Source: a virus
DNA: 32,314 nucleotides
Strand: one strand, 5' to 3'
Virus record (IMG/VR): IMGVR_UViG_3300044971_001481
Span: 1-32,314 of that record
The position numbers were made by a program, and so were the translations under genes. Positions 7,001-13,141 of the stretch are shown here, piece after piece. The notes below the pieces were generated by a model, which was not told the origin of the DNA, did not search any database, and worked only from the letters and a program-made list of their open reading frames with translations. How positions within the stretch are numbered: the stretch's first letter is position 1; the number at the start of each line of letters is the position of its first letter.

Positions 7001-9668
7001 CAGTTGTATTTGTTGTACTCTTTACACTCTTAATTGCTACAATATCTCCAGTCTGAAGATTATGTGGAAGTTCAGAGATAACTGTGACTGTATTTGAAAC
7101 AGCAGAGCAGGTACTAATAAATCTTGGGTTCTTATTATATCCATAATCTGTAGATGCAATACTTATTCTTGTGAAGTCTGCATTATTTCTAGCTCCAGTG
7201 GAACTTGAAGTCTGAATAATAAATCCATTTTCAGGATCTTTAGAATTTACAAGTTCTTTTGGAATTACAACTCTAACCTTGTAGAGTTTTTCATCTAAAC
7301 TTCTTTCATCAGAAATTCTCTTTACATAAACAAGATCGGTTGTGGTTCCATAAGTTGCAGTTCCACCAGATGCAAATGCATTATAGATTTGGTTGTTTGC
7401 ATTAGTATGAATGAACCAACTTGAATTAACTGGATCAAACTGAACTGGCGATCCGATATCTCCAGATTCCTTATCAGATACTCTACTTAAGATACTTAGA
7501 TTTGTTCCACCATATACTGTAAGTGTTTGGTTGGAAATTGAGTTTGTATACGAAGTAGCAAGTTTGATTTCAGTTGCACTTGTACGAACAGCATAATATG
7601 TGCGATGAGCATCAATGTTTTCTGGATAATCTCCATCATCACTTATGATGATAACTTTTTCACCAGTTTGAATCTTGTGATTTCCAAGAGTAAAGACACT
7701 TGATGTTAGCGAAGAAACTGGATATGATTTAACAGCACTAATGGTTCCGATTGCTGTTGTAAATCCACTGCTGGCGATAATATTATCGCACATATAGATA
7801 TCGGATGAGAAAGTAGTGCCCGATCCTACAAAGTAAAGTTTATCATTCAGTCTAGCACCAATTCTATATCCCTGAGTCTGGGATGAAGGAGCACTATCTG
7901 ATGCAGTGAAACCAGCAAGATATAAATGACTGGAGATACCTACAGAGGTAGTAAGACCTACATCCAGTGATAACCACTCAATATCATCTTCTTCAGTTGT
8001 ATCAACTGCTCTTGGAGGAATAATCGCAGTGATGAATGCATTATTATCTTTATCAAATGCTGCTCTTCTAAATCCTGCAGAGTTCAGTGAGATTTGACCA
8101 AAGTTGGAGTTAGAGTTGGTAATAGAGGCATCACCACCACTTTCTGCATCAAAATGTTTGGTGAATCCGATCGCAAATACAGAAACTACCTGAATGAATG
8201 CATCATTACTGATCTTGATATGACTTGTTTCCCATCCAGATCTGTAAACTGCATCTGAATCTAAATGGTATACTTGGTTAGAATCTGTTTGAGAAGCACC
8301 TTCCGCAAGAGAAGATCCATAAACAGGAACGATTGGGTTTACGCCTTGATAAGTTCTAGATGTCTTATCATATTTTACAAATGCACGGTCATCCTTTTGT
8401 AGAGAAACCGCAGTAAACTGTGCAACAACGGTACTTCTAAATCCAGATGCTTTGCTTCCATCGGCATGAAGACCATTCATGCCCCATACTGAACGTAGAG
8501 AACAGTTAAAGATGTATGGAGAAGCTCCAGAAACAGTATCCGTTTCAATTGTTACCGTTGCTGATGATGCACTTGGACTTGGATTGATGTTTGGATAAGA
8601 TGCTAATCCAGGTAGCAAGTAAGTAAATGTTGTGTCGCTAAGTATATTTTGAACTTTCGTCGAAATATTATATGGTGCAGTTACACCAGATCCACTGACT
8701 CCTCTAATCTTGATTGGAGTTCCTACGTTTAAACCATGAGCTTCTTCTGTTGTAACGGTAACAACCGAGTTAGCAGTGCTTCCATTTCCAGAAATGATGG
8801 AAGTAATTGTAATAGGATCTGAAGCAAATGCACCAACGATTTCCCATTCTGGGCGTTGCTTTGCAAATCCTTCACTATCAACTGGGAACTTCTGATCAAT
8901 ATCACGAATTGCATTATATGCATTACAAACCTTACTGTAATACATATCAAGGTCTGTAAGACCATAAGTACCAATTTTGTTTACACCATCACAGAACTCA
9001 AAGCAAGTGAGTTTGTGGTGTGAAAATACTGGAGTTGATTGATATGCTGCGCCAAAGTTATCTGGATTTGTATATACGAGACCAGTATCATCACCATCAA
9101 ACATGGAGAACTGCCAGAAGTAGCAGGCACCAGTAATTCTAAAGAGAGCAGAATTATTAACAGAAGAATCTGTTGGATTTGGAACATATTTTGGTCTGAT
9201 TTTTGTCTTACGAAGATCTAGACCAATAATTGAAGTTCCTCTTGGAACAACAACACCACCATAATAACTGTTAAACTTATAAAGAATATTGTCTTCTTGA
9301 GTTAAGTCAAAGTTTGAATCTAGATCAAGAGATAGAACAGAAGATGCTAAAACTCCTGCTCCCCCCGCTCTAGAGACTGCAAAAGCAGCCCCACCATTGT
9401 CGTAAATTGCATATCCAGGTCTGTTATCAACTACGTGCTCTCCTGGAAATAGAAGAATTGTAGTTTTTTCTACTAAATCATTATTATCACCCTTCACATA
9501 AGAGAATCTCGCTGCTTCTATGAGAGCTCTCTGAATAGTTTTAAATGGTTTAGCAAGAGAATTTCCCTGATTCGTAATTGAATCTGTAGCATCAAGATCA
9601 TTGGGATTTACATATAAAATGCGACCTTCAGTGTTCTTGATAAAGTTATCTAACTTATTCAGAGGCAT
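4005..9668 (-). CDS. Giant baseplate/tail-fibre protein with C-terminal tail-collar domain
   Basis: At 1887 aa this is the largest gene of the window. The N-terminus (MPLNKLDNFIKNTEGRILYV, then DLDATDSITNQGNSLAKPFK at about 25-44) is a conserved cyanophage structural-protein opening that resembles pectate-lyase/beta-helix entry segments. The middle consists of long Ser/Thr/Gly-rich beta repeats. At about residues 1670-1735 a phage tail collar domain is visible: GWLLCNGSAVSR, then TTFNLPNLMDRFVVGAG. It is followed by His-rich HNH/HSH loops (NHTIGGDGDHNH, HSHGGG, AHTHP) that in short fibres coordinate iron or other metals. It ends LPPYIALGYIIRYA, the usual end of collar proteins. The role is host adhesion as part of the baseplate/fibre apparatus. 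A late promoter (CATAAATA) lies 33 nt upstream. Confidence 0.85.
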   Translation of the reverse strand: MPLNKLDNFIKNTEGRILYVNPNDLDATDSITNQGNSLAKPFKTIQRALIEAARFSYVKGDNNDLVEKTTILLFPGEHVVDNRPGYAIYDNGGAAFAVSRAGGAGVLASSVLSLDLDSNFDLTQEDNILYKFNSYYGGVVVPRGTSIIGLDLRKTKIRPKYVPNPTDSSVNNSALFRITGACYFWQFSMFDGDDTGLVYTNPDNFGAAYQSTPVFSHHKLTCFEFCDGVNKIGTYGLTDLDMYYSKVCNAYNAIRDIDQKFPVDSEGFAKQRPEWEIVGAFASDPITITSIISGNGSTANSVVTVTTEEAHGLNVGTPIKIRGVSGSGVTAPYNISTKVQNILSDTTFTYLLPGLASYPNINPSPSASSATVTIETDTVSGASPYIFNCSLRSVWGMNGLHADGSKASGFRSTVVAQFTAVSLQKDDRAFVKYDKTSRTYQGVNPIVPVYGSSLAEGASQTDSNQVYHLDSDAVYRSGWETSHIKISNDAFIQVVSVFAIGFTKHFDAESGGDASITNSNSNFGQISLNSAGFRRAAFDKDNNAFITAIIPPRAVDTTEEDDIEWLSLDVGLTTSVGISSHLYLAGFTASDSAPSSQTQGYRIGARLNDKLYFVGSGTTFSSDIYMCDNIIASSGFTTAIGTISAVKSYPVSSLTSSVFTLGNHKIQTGEKVIIISDDGDYPENIDAHRTYYAVRTSATEIKLATSYTNSISNQTLTVYGGTNLSILSRVSDKESGDIGSPVQFDPVNSSWFIHTNANNQIYNAFASGGTATYGTTTDLVYVKRISDERSLDEKLYKVRVVIPKELVNSKDPENGFIIQTSSSTGARNNADFTRISIASTDYGYNKNPRFISTCSAVSNTVTVISELPHNLQTGDIVAIKSVKSTTNTTGEYNLGYNGLFQISVTDDVTFEYSTTDVFGVAHTPGTFTSDVNVRNIELPRFERNDMQGNLYVYRNEVISQYVYNVQDGIYHLYVLDANNAVPSEFTNLKFSQLPVDLYPQLDRDNVNANPPSAKSFAKRSPIGDVVTNDLKKSITREASDLMLKSVGIGLTISSVVSTSGIATITFGRNHGFAGIVTYSSLTAGASYSNGTYYNVKLLNGSQTGSWGGATAKVVVSGGSVTSAEIIAPGSGYSAGALYFDQTRIGAGNGAARFNVVTSGISTNIGDVIQLTGAGTTSDGYYRINSVGSATTISIAKTSGDPTILSSQYAFLVGPSVRITGTDYTSRTGITTFTTVSAHGLVAGNQFRVIDSNNNNLGDYLVNERVGVNTFTAVTNKSIAATNGYILKHGLSSNQGVSNINGENIGTRSVPFYANETFTLSSSITTETTFSVLGVGATSNRLPLGSYIQIDNEILRVTSSDNNTQINVIRGALGTRQENHDAGSLIRKIDPVAIEFRRPSILRASGHTFEYLGYGPGNYSTGLPQIQVKTLTEREDFLAQSQERSGGVVVYTAMNSDGDVFNGNTKTSASSGETVSYDIPNPTVTGEDPSRLSVVYDEVTVKERLLVEGGDSGQVLSQFDGPVTFNKDLRIKAQSTFSGKVRFTNTDVDSINIFGGTNVYNNISVKGTNKLTFGDSVNLSIYTNGTNSFVDNSTGNLYLRNLSGDIRFESIGGETLAKFSVNGNNELYFDNAKKLETTSTGAIVTGITSTTDLNVSNNASITGTATIGQINSQSIAPIGSVVMWSGNVTSVPTGWLLCNGSAVSRTTFSALFAITGTTFGAGNGSTTFNLPNLMDRFVVGAGSAYARNATGGTTTHNHTGNTDGTALGITQIPRHNHTIGGDGDHNHLTVNSGEIGGSRFNSLVDNGGRPHMVRTGSYSQDNYRYAIAGTGSGPDSGRTNNGGFHSHGGGTGLSGGDGAGNTVAHTHPIQSANNLPPYIALGYIIRYA

Positions 9669-9700
9669 TGTATTATGACTTCTAAATTATTTCTATGTTT

Positions 9701-9708
9701 TATTTATG
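9701..9708 (-). promoter_or_regulatory. Late promoter octamer CATAAATA for the giant collar protein
   Basis: CATAAATA on the minus strand (9708-9701). It overlaps the stop codon (TAA 9706-9704) of the preceding gene and lies 33 nt upstream of the ATG at 9668. The same octamer occurs in two endonuclease hairpins and after the glutaredoxin gene. Confidence 0.55.
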
Positions 9709-10006
9709 AAGTCAAATCCTCCCCATATTCAGTTTCAAAATCATCTGGTAGATCTTCTGGATTTTCTAACTCTACAGGAAACAGCATTGGATGTGCTTCC
9801 TCATCTATGAGGTAGAAAGAGTTTCTGTATAAATCGTCTGGTTCATATGTACGTTGTTTATCTGCTTCTCTACAAAGATCTTGATCATATAAGTGCCCTT
9901 CTGGAAGTTCGTCAAATGTGAATGGAACGTGATTGATAAAATACATCTTCACAATCATACTGCCATCGTTATACCAACAGTATGCGTGATCGATACGATA
10001 AGACAT
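9704..10006 (-). CDS. 100-aa acidic protein of unknown function
   Basis: The protein starts MSYRIDHAYCWYNDGSMIVK and becomes strongly acidic toward the C-terminus (ENPEDLPDDFETEYGEDLTS). It is rich in aromatic residues, with no signal peptide, membrane helix or known motif. The ATG at 10006 follows GGGAG about 8 nt upstream, and an AATAAATA late promoter overlaps the end of the upstream tRNA region. Lying between the tRNA cluster and the collar gene, it may be a late virion or morphogenesis protein, but nothing in the sequence proves this. I do not recognise it. Confidence 0.7.
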   Translation of the reverse strand: MSYRIDHAYCWYNDGSMIVKMYFINHVPFTFDELPEGHLYDQDLCREADKQRTYEPDDLYRNSFYLIDEEAHPMLFPVELENPEDLPDDFETEYGEDLTS

Positions 10007-10027
10007 AGGACTTACTCCCGTATCTTA

Positions 10028-10035
10028 TATTTATT
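10028..10035 (-). promoter_or_regulatory. Late promoter octamer AATAAATA after the tRNA
   Basis: AATAAATA on the minus strand, directly after the 3' end of the tRNA gene at 10041 and 21 nt upstream of the 100-aa gene. It would separate late expression of that gene from tRNA transcription. Confidence 0.5.
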
Positions 10036-10040
10036 TTTGA

Positions 10041-10113
10041 TAGGCGTGGTCGGATTCGAACCGACCCTGGAGGCGTTTTAAGCGCCCTGTCTCTGCCGCT
10101 GGACTACACGCCC
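10041..10113 (-). tRNA. tRNA with anticodon UAA (Leu by anticodon) but a short variable loop
   Basis: Cloverleaf read by hand on the minus strand: acceptor GGGCGTG with CACGCCT (first pair G-U), TA at 8-9, D-arm GTC/GAC with GG in the loop, anticodon stem GGGCG/CGCCT, loop CTTAAAA, 5-nt variable loop CCAGG, T-arm GTCGG-TTCGAAT-CCGAC, discriminator A. No CCA is encoded. The anticodon UAA would read UUA (Leu), yet bacterial tRNA-Leu normally has a long variable arm, so the charging identity is uncertain. It would help decode an AT-rich phage genome. A consensus sigma70 promoter lies just upstream. Confidence 0.85.
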
Positions 10114-10125
10114 GTGTATAAGACC

Positions 10126-10154
10126 ATTATAACTCTTAGAGTTGCAGTGGTCAA
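10126..10154 (-). promoter_or_regulatory. Consensus sigma70 promoter for tRNA(UAA)
   Basis: The minus strand has TTGACC (10154-10149), a 17-nt spacer, then TATAAT (10131-10126). The -10 ends 12 nt before the 5' end of the mature tRNA. This is one of the strongest promoters in the window and indicates early or middle tRNA expression independent of the HNH gene. Confidence 0.75.
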
Positions 10155-10155
10155 G

Positions 10156-10227
10156 TGCTCGTTGTCGGTTCTGCCCCGACCTTCGATCGTTTATGAGACG
10201 ATTGCATTCCTAGATTGCTAAACGAGC
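10156..10227 (-). tRNA. tRNA with anticodon CAU and an atypical T-loop
   Basis: 72 nt on the minus strand: acceptor GCTCGTT fully paired with AACGAGC, TA at 8-9, D-arm GCA/TGC with GG in the loop, anticodon stem ATCGT/ACGAT, loop CTCATAA (anticodon CAU), variable loop CGAAG, T-stem GTCGG/CCGAC, discriminator A. The T-loop is GGCAGAA instead of the usual TTCRANY, which would disturb the D-loop/T-loop contact and may hide the gene from standard tRNA finders. CAU may mean Met or, if modified to lysidine, Ile (AUA). Its first ten bases are also the end of the HNH gene. A degenerate tRNA cannot be excluded. Confidence 0.7.
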
Positions 10228-10592
10228 GTGATTAGACCTTCGTGTATTTTACGATGACAATTTGCACAAACTAAAATACATTTAGAAATTTCTTCTTGAA
10301 TTTTTTGCCAAGAATTTCCTTGTATCATTTGTGCTACACCCTTCTCTTTTACATTTGGATCCAAATGATGATAATCCATACAACACGCTGGATGATATTC
10401 ACCACAAGCAGAACAACAAATATTTTCTTTCAAGTTTGTAAGATTTTTTTTGTTTTGTTTTGCTCGATTTTGCCTGTTTGCGTAATGTCGTGCCTTGTAT
10501 TCTGGGTCGTTTTTAAGTTTATCTCTTAACCAATTACGTTGATACTCTCGTATCACATCACAATCAGCAGAAGTTTTTCTTTTTCTAGGCAT
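10218..10592 (-). CDS. HNH homing endonuclease inserted in the tRNA cluster
   Basis: A 124-aa protein. The N-terminus is basic (MPRKRKTSADCD, with many Arg/Lys to residue 50). It is followed by a zinc-supported HNH fold: C60xxC63, then DYHHLDP (73-79) with the catalytic His, then ISKCILVCANCHRKIH (102-117) giving C109xxC112 plus the Asn and the last His of HNH. It lies between a class II tRNA (10667-10754) and tRNA(CAU). The last ten bases of its frame, encoding Leu-Val-stop, are the 5' end of tRNA(CAU). Upstream is a 12-bp hairpin with CATAAATA in the loop. A clear Shine-Dalgarno is missing, so expression may be weak or structure-controlled. A mobile gene is the best reading. Confidence 0.85.
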   Translation of the reverse strand: MPRKRKTSADCDVIREYQRNWLRDKLKNDPEYKARHYANRQNRAKQNKKNLTNLKENICCSACGEYHPACCMDYHHLDPNVKEKGVAQMIQGNSWQKIQEEISKCILVCANCHRKIHEGLITLV

Positions 10593-10605
10593 ATTAAGTT
10601 ATAAG

Positions 10606-10638
10606 TAACTCATAACTATTTATGAAAGTTATGAGTTA
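10606..10638 (-). promoter_or_regulatory. 12-bp hairpin with late promoter, upstream of HNH gene
   Basis: TAACTCATAACT (10606-10617) is perfectly complementary to 10627-10638 around a 9-nt loop. On the minus strand the octamer CATAAATA (10624-10617) spans the loop and first base of the 3' arm, so RNA begun from it would start inside the 3' arm and could not form the stem. The HNH ATG lies 13 nt beyond the arm. This is the same design as at the two GIY-YIG genes. Here the arm does not cover an obvious ribosome binding site, so the effect is less certain. Confidence 0.6.
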
Positions 10639-10641
10639 TTC

Positions 10642-10664
10642 GCTATTCGCAAATAACGAATAGC
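10642..10664 (-). repeat. 8-bp hairpin directly after the class II tRNA
   Basis: GCTATTCG (10642-10649) pairs with CGAATAGC (10657-10664) around a 7-nt loop, two bases from the tRNA 3' end at 10667. There is no T-run, so it is more likely a 3' processing or stability element than an intrinsic terminator. Confidence 0.5.
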
Positions 10665-10666
10665 AA

Positions 10667-10754
10667 TACGAGTGCCTGGATTCGAACCAGGTCAAAGCCG
10701 CTAATCTGGCGGAAAGAGTTTATAAGACTCCTCTGACTACCAAGTCTCACTCGC
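10667..10754 (-). tRNA. Class II (long variable arm) tRNA with anticodon UAU
   Basis: 88 nt on the minus strand: acceptor GCGAGTG with CACTCGT (first pair G-U), a short D-arm containing TTGGTA, anticodon stem GGAGT/ACTCT with loop CTTATAA (anticodon UAU), a long variable arm with stem CCGC/GCGG (loop CAGATTA), T-arm CCTGG-TTCGAAT-CCAGG, discriminator A. UAU would read AUA (Ile), but long variable arms belong to Leu, Ser and bacterial Tyr tRNAs. The D-arm also departs from consensus (A at position 8, short loop). The anticodon and structural class therefore disagree, and the amino acid identity is left open. Confidence 0.75.
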
Positions 10755-10762
10755 TTCTGCGT

Positions 10763-10936
10763 TTATGATGCCTCGTTGTTTAACTCAGTGTGTATTCGTA
10801 TGAGGTCATCATCCGCAGGAACCATAATTGCCGCTCTACCATTTTCATCAATTATACCTAATCGTTCTCCGTTTTCCACTCTCTCAATTAGTTCGTCAAA
10901 CCTCTCTTGAAATTCTTCCACCGTGAAAACTTCCAT
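10763..10936 (-). CDS. 57-aa Phd/YefM-type antitoxin-like protein
   Basis: The ATG is at 10936-10934 and the stop at 10765-10763. The protein begins MEVFTVEEFQERFDELIERV, continues ENGERLGIIDENGRAAIMVP and ends in an acidic tail. The pattern (an N-terminal strand/helix leading to FxxxxDELIxxVENGE, then a strand, ENGRAAIMVPA) is typical of the Phd/YefM DNA-binding antitoxin domain. No toxin partner (Doc, YoeB) is visible next to it; the nearest gene is a 66-aa protein unlike known toxins. It could be an orphan repressor or an anti-toxin countering host defence. A combined sigma70/late promoter lies just upstream. It ends 8 nt before the class II tRNA. Confidence 0.75.
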   Translation of the reverse strand: MEVFTVEEFQERFDELIERVENGERLGIIDENGRAAIMVPADDDLIRIHTELNNEAS

Positions 10937-10951
10937 TCGTTTCTTTGTCGA

Positions 10952-10967
10952 TATTTATATTATAGCA
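10952..10967 (-). promoter_or_regulatory. Overlapping extended -10 and T4-consensus late promoter
   Basis: The minus strand reads TGCTATAAT (10967-10959) directly fused to TATAAATA (10959-10952), the exact T4 late consensus. The two share one base. It lies 15 nt upstream of the Phd-like ATG, so this gene may be transcribed both early (host sigma) and late (phage sigma). The same fusion occurs before the left GIY-YIG gene. Confidence 0.6.
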
Positions 10968-11168
10968 TCATTGCCCATAAACTGCAAGATCAGCATACTC
11001 AATTTGCTCAGGATCCAATTGTGCAGTCACAACTTCCAACACATTCATAAACTCTTCTACAGTATCGCACTCCACCAGGCGCTCACTACCTTGATCGCTC
11101 AGAAGAAGAAAGGTGCGGGTGCAGACATCAATCACAATACCTTGGACGGTCTCTTGTGCGGTGCTCAT
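10968..11168 (-). CDS. 66-aa conserved protein of unknown function
   Basis: It starts MSTAQETVQGIVIDVCTRTF at the ATG 11168-11166 and contains alternating strands (GIVIDV, FLLLSD) followed by an acidic helix-rich C-terminus (EEFMNVLEVVTAQLDPEQIEYADLAVYG). There is no catalytic motif, membrane segment or cysteine pair. It is driven by an excellent sigma70 promoter about 27 nt upstream, so it is an early gene. It is transcribed toward the Phd-like gene, 31 nt away. It could be a host-takeover protein, but that is only context. I do not recognise the family. Confidence 0.7.
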   Translation of the reverse strand: MSTAQETVQGIVIDVCTRTFLLLSDQGSERLVECDTVEEFMNVLEVVTAQLDPEQIEYADLAVYGQ

Positions 11169-11194
11169 TGGGGAGTTTCGTTGATTACCCCCAT

Positions 11195-11223
11195 ATTATA
11201 GGGCGTCTGGCGCTGGGCGTCAA
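11195..11223 (-). promoter_or_regulatory. Strong sigma70 promoter of the 66-aa gene
   Basis: TTGACG (11223-11218), a 17-nt spacer, then TATAAT (11200-11195) on the minus strand. It lies immediately after the stop of the coiled-coil structural gene at 11230 and marks the border between the late tail operon and early genes. Confidence 0.75.
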
Positions 11224-11229
11224 GGGGTC

Positions 11230-11907
11230 TTAAGGATAAGTTTTGATTATCTCAATGGCTCCCCGTATTCGGGTATTCTCTTCTCCCAATATACGGACTG
11301 TAGAATTATGGGCGTATCTTTCAATTTCATATTCGCGCCTCTCAGATTTTACTTGATTTGCTCCTGTGACCAAACTGTTTAATTGACTTCTAAGTGAAAC
11401 AATTTGATTTTGTCTTGAAGTAATGGATGATGCGTGAGACACACAAACTGAAGAAGTGCAAGGTATTCTATAACAATTTGATAAGTCTCCATACAAACTT
11501 CCTATACCTGTTTGAGAAGAATCACTTTGAGTATAAACCAAATACGTTCCAATTCCAGCGTTAGATTGAACTAAAATGGTATTTGAACTATCAAAAGGAT
11601 CATCACCATCATATGCCGAATTAGAAATATTCTCACTATAAACTCTAACAACATCAGGATAGACAGTTGTTACTCCAACGGTTGTTCCACATCCAACTGC
11701 ATATGCATTAGTTGATAAAGAAACAATTTCTTGTTGAAGAGTATTGATTTCTGCGGTGATTGAAACAATTTTTGAATCTACATTTGTGCAAGGTGATGAA
11801 AATAAGTCAATATTTTCTTGAGTTTCAACTTTACTATCCTGTAAAGTTTCTATTGCACCATTATTTGAAACTATTTTTTGTTCTAGAACTTCAGTTAGAA
11901 ATTTCAT
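11230..11907 (-). CDS. Coiled-coil tail/baseplate-associated protein
   Basis: A 225-aa protein. Residues about 1-70 form a heptad-rich helix (LEQKIVSNNGAIETLQDSKV and on through NTLQQEIVSLS). The middle (70-155) is a Ser/Gly/Tyr-rich beta region with four cysteines (VGCG, NCYRIPC, VCVS). A second coiled coil follows (RQNQIVSLRSQLNSLV, about 165-180), and the C-terminus is basic. This helix-sheet-helix layout suits a trimeric fibre or spike accessory. It overlaps the S74-domain gene by 17 nt and is the last gene of the tail operon, so it is probably a virion protein. I know of similar ORFs next to spike genes in cyanophages but not their function. Confidence 0.7.
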   Translation of the reverse strand: MKFLTEVLEQKIVSNNGAIETLQDSKVETQENIDLFSSPCTNVDSKIVSITAEINTLQQEIVSLSTNAYAVGCGTTVGVTTVYPDVVRVYSENISNSAYDGDDPFDSSNTILVQSNAGIGTYLVYTQSDSSQTGIGSLYGDLSNCYRIPCTSSVCVSHASSITSRQNQIVSLRSQLNSLVTGANQVKSERREYEIERYAHNSTVRILGEENTRIRGAIEIIKTYP

Positions 11908-12568
11908 TTACTTTCTCCTTCAATTCTTCAATTTGTTTTTGCTGCTCTTTAATTGCTTCAATCAGAAGACCCACCAGGTTTCCATATTGAACACCTTTGA
12001 ATCCATCAGGATTATCACCAACAACTTGTGGAATGACTTTTTCTACCTCTTGAGCAATGACCCCGATTTGTTTTTTATGATCTTCTTTGAACTCAAATTC
12101 AACTCCACGAAGAGAAGATACTTTATCTATAGCATTTTCAATCGTCTTTATGTTTTCCTTGAGTCTTTCGTCAGAAGAAGGTAGTTTTTTTGCTAGAGCA
12201 ATTTCAGCTTCAAGATTTTTTCCGTTTACATATACTCTTCCAATCAGATTAGTTCTACCAACAACAGTCAAATTTCTAGATATGAAACTGAGACCACCAA
12301 AAAGATACGCTCCAGAAAAGTTTATAATTTTTCCACCAGTTCCAATGATATTCGGAACATAAGGTTTCTTATCAAAAGGATTAATAACCATAAACAAGTT
12401 TCCACAAATCGCCTTTTCTCCAAGTGTTAGAGAATTGCTTTGTGCTACTAGTTGCCCGGTAACTTTTACATTTTGATTAAATGTAGTATTGTCATGATAA
12501 AATTTTTCCTTGCCGATCGCAGGGAAAATTGGAAATCCTAAAAGATCAAATAAAGTTTTTACAGACAT
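11891..12568 (-). CDS. Tail spike/fibre protein with C-terminal S74 auto-cleaving chaperone domain
   Basis: A 225-aa protein. Residues 1-125 are beta-rich fibre (VKVTGQL, GTGGKIINFSGAYLFGG). The C-terminus is a peptidase S74 / intramolecular chaperone domain: LPSSDERLKENIKTIENAI (129-147) with the Ser132-Asp133 cleavage dyad, then GVEFEFKEDHKKQIGVIAQEVE (155-176) and IPQVV. It ends in a coiled coil (EAIKEQQKQIEELKEKVNE). Such domains trimerise the fibre, then cut themselves off at the Ser, leaving a mature product here of about 130 residues. It abuts the spike gene (stop and start share a base at 12568) and precedes the coiled-coil protein. It is probably a small fibre at the baseplate tip. 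Confidence 0.85.
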   Translation of the reverse strand: MSVKTLFDLLGFPIFPAIGKEKFYHDNTTFNQNVKVTGQLVAQSNSLTLGEKAICGNLFMVINPFDKKPYVPNIIGTGGKIINFSGAYLFGGLSFISRNLTVVGRTNLIGRVYVNGKNLEAEIALAKKLPSSDERLKENIKTIENAIDKVSSLRGVEFEFKEDHKKQIGVIAQEVEKVIPQVVGDNPDGFKGVQYGNLVGLLIEAIKEQQKQIEELKEKVNEISN

Positions 12569-13140
12569 TATGCTATACCTACAAAACTACTGACTGCACC
12601 AAGAACATCTAAACCACCAAGGAATACATCATCAATATATTCTGCACCAACTGGAGAAAGTGCAAATGCTCTTTTACCAAATGTATCTAGAATAGCATTT
12701 CCTGTGAGTGCAACCTGATCTATTTTATTTGCTTTTTGAATAATTCTTCCTGCACCAGAAACTAGATTAATATTTCTACCAGCTTTGAGGTCTAGATCCT
12801 CAACAGCCTCAATCATAATGGTTTTTCCTTTTATTTTTACCGTCCCATTACTCATCGCAGTGATACAAATGTCTCCACCCATTCCAGTGAGACATATATC
12901 AACATTTCCATCCGATCCAGTATTCCCCGCGACAATTTCAATACCTTTATCATTAAACATTCTAAAGGTACCAGTCTCGCTAAAAGATTGCAAATGGACA
13001 TCATTACCACCTTTTGTCCAAGCATATAATGAATAGACCGATGAACCATCAGATCCAATCATAGGATCATTGGTTGTGATTCTAAAATTCGGACCAATAC
13101 TTATATAATCTTTAGCTTCGTAATTAAGTTGTGTGCTCAT
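12568..13140 (-). CDS. Beta-helix spike protein (gp5 C-terminal-domain/VgrG-tip-like)
   Basis: The ATG at 13140-13138 was chosen; a longer frame would use TTG at 13149. The ATG sits one base after the stop of the upstream hub gene, which suggests coupling. The 190-aa product has repeating short strands (GIEIVAGNTGSDGNVDICLT, GGDICITAMSNGTVKIKGK, MIEAVEDLDLKAGRNINLVS), the pattern of triple-stranded beta-helix needles in T4 gp5C and VgrG tips. Its hydrophobic C-terminus (DVLGAVSSFVGIA) may fold at the tip. It would form the membrane-piercing needle, encoded separately from the OB-fold hub protein next to it. This split differs from T4, where needle and OB fold are one chain. Confidence 0.75.
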   Translation of the reverse strand: MSTQLNYEAKDYISIGPNFRITTNDPMIGSDGSSVYSLYAWTKGGNDVHLQSFSETGTFRMFNDKGIEIVAGNTGSDGNVDICLTGMGGDICITAMSNGTVKIKGKTIMIEAVEDLDLKAGRNINLVSGAGRIIQKANKIDQVALTGNAILDTFGKRAFALSPVGAEYIDDVFLGGLDVLGAVSSFVGIA

Positions 13141-13141
13141 T

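Noticed and set aside
10642-10664. Hairpin shared with the 30.64 kb hairpin as a dispersed repeat family
   Set aside because: Only the short GCTATT core is common; the 30.64 kb hairpin is explained as part of the riboswitch and the other lies beside a tRNA.
10763-11168. Complete toxin-antitoxin operon
   Set aside because: The 66-aa neighbour has no toxin motif and has its own promoter, and the order and spacing are not those of a known pair.
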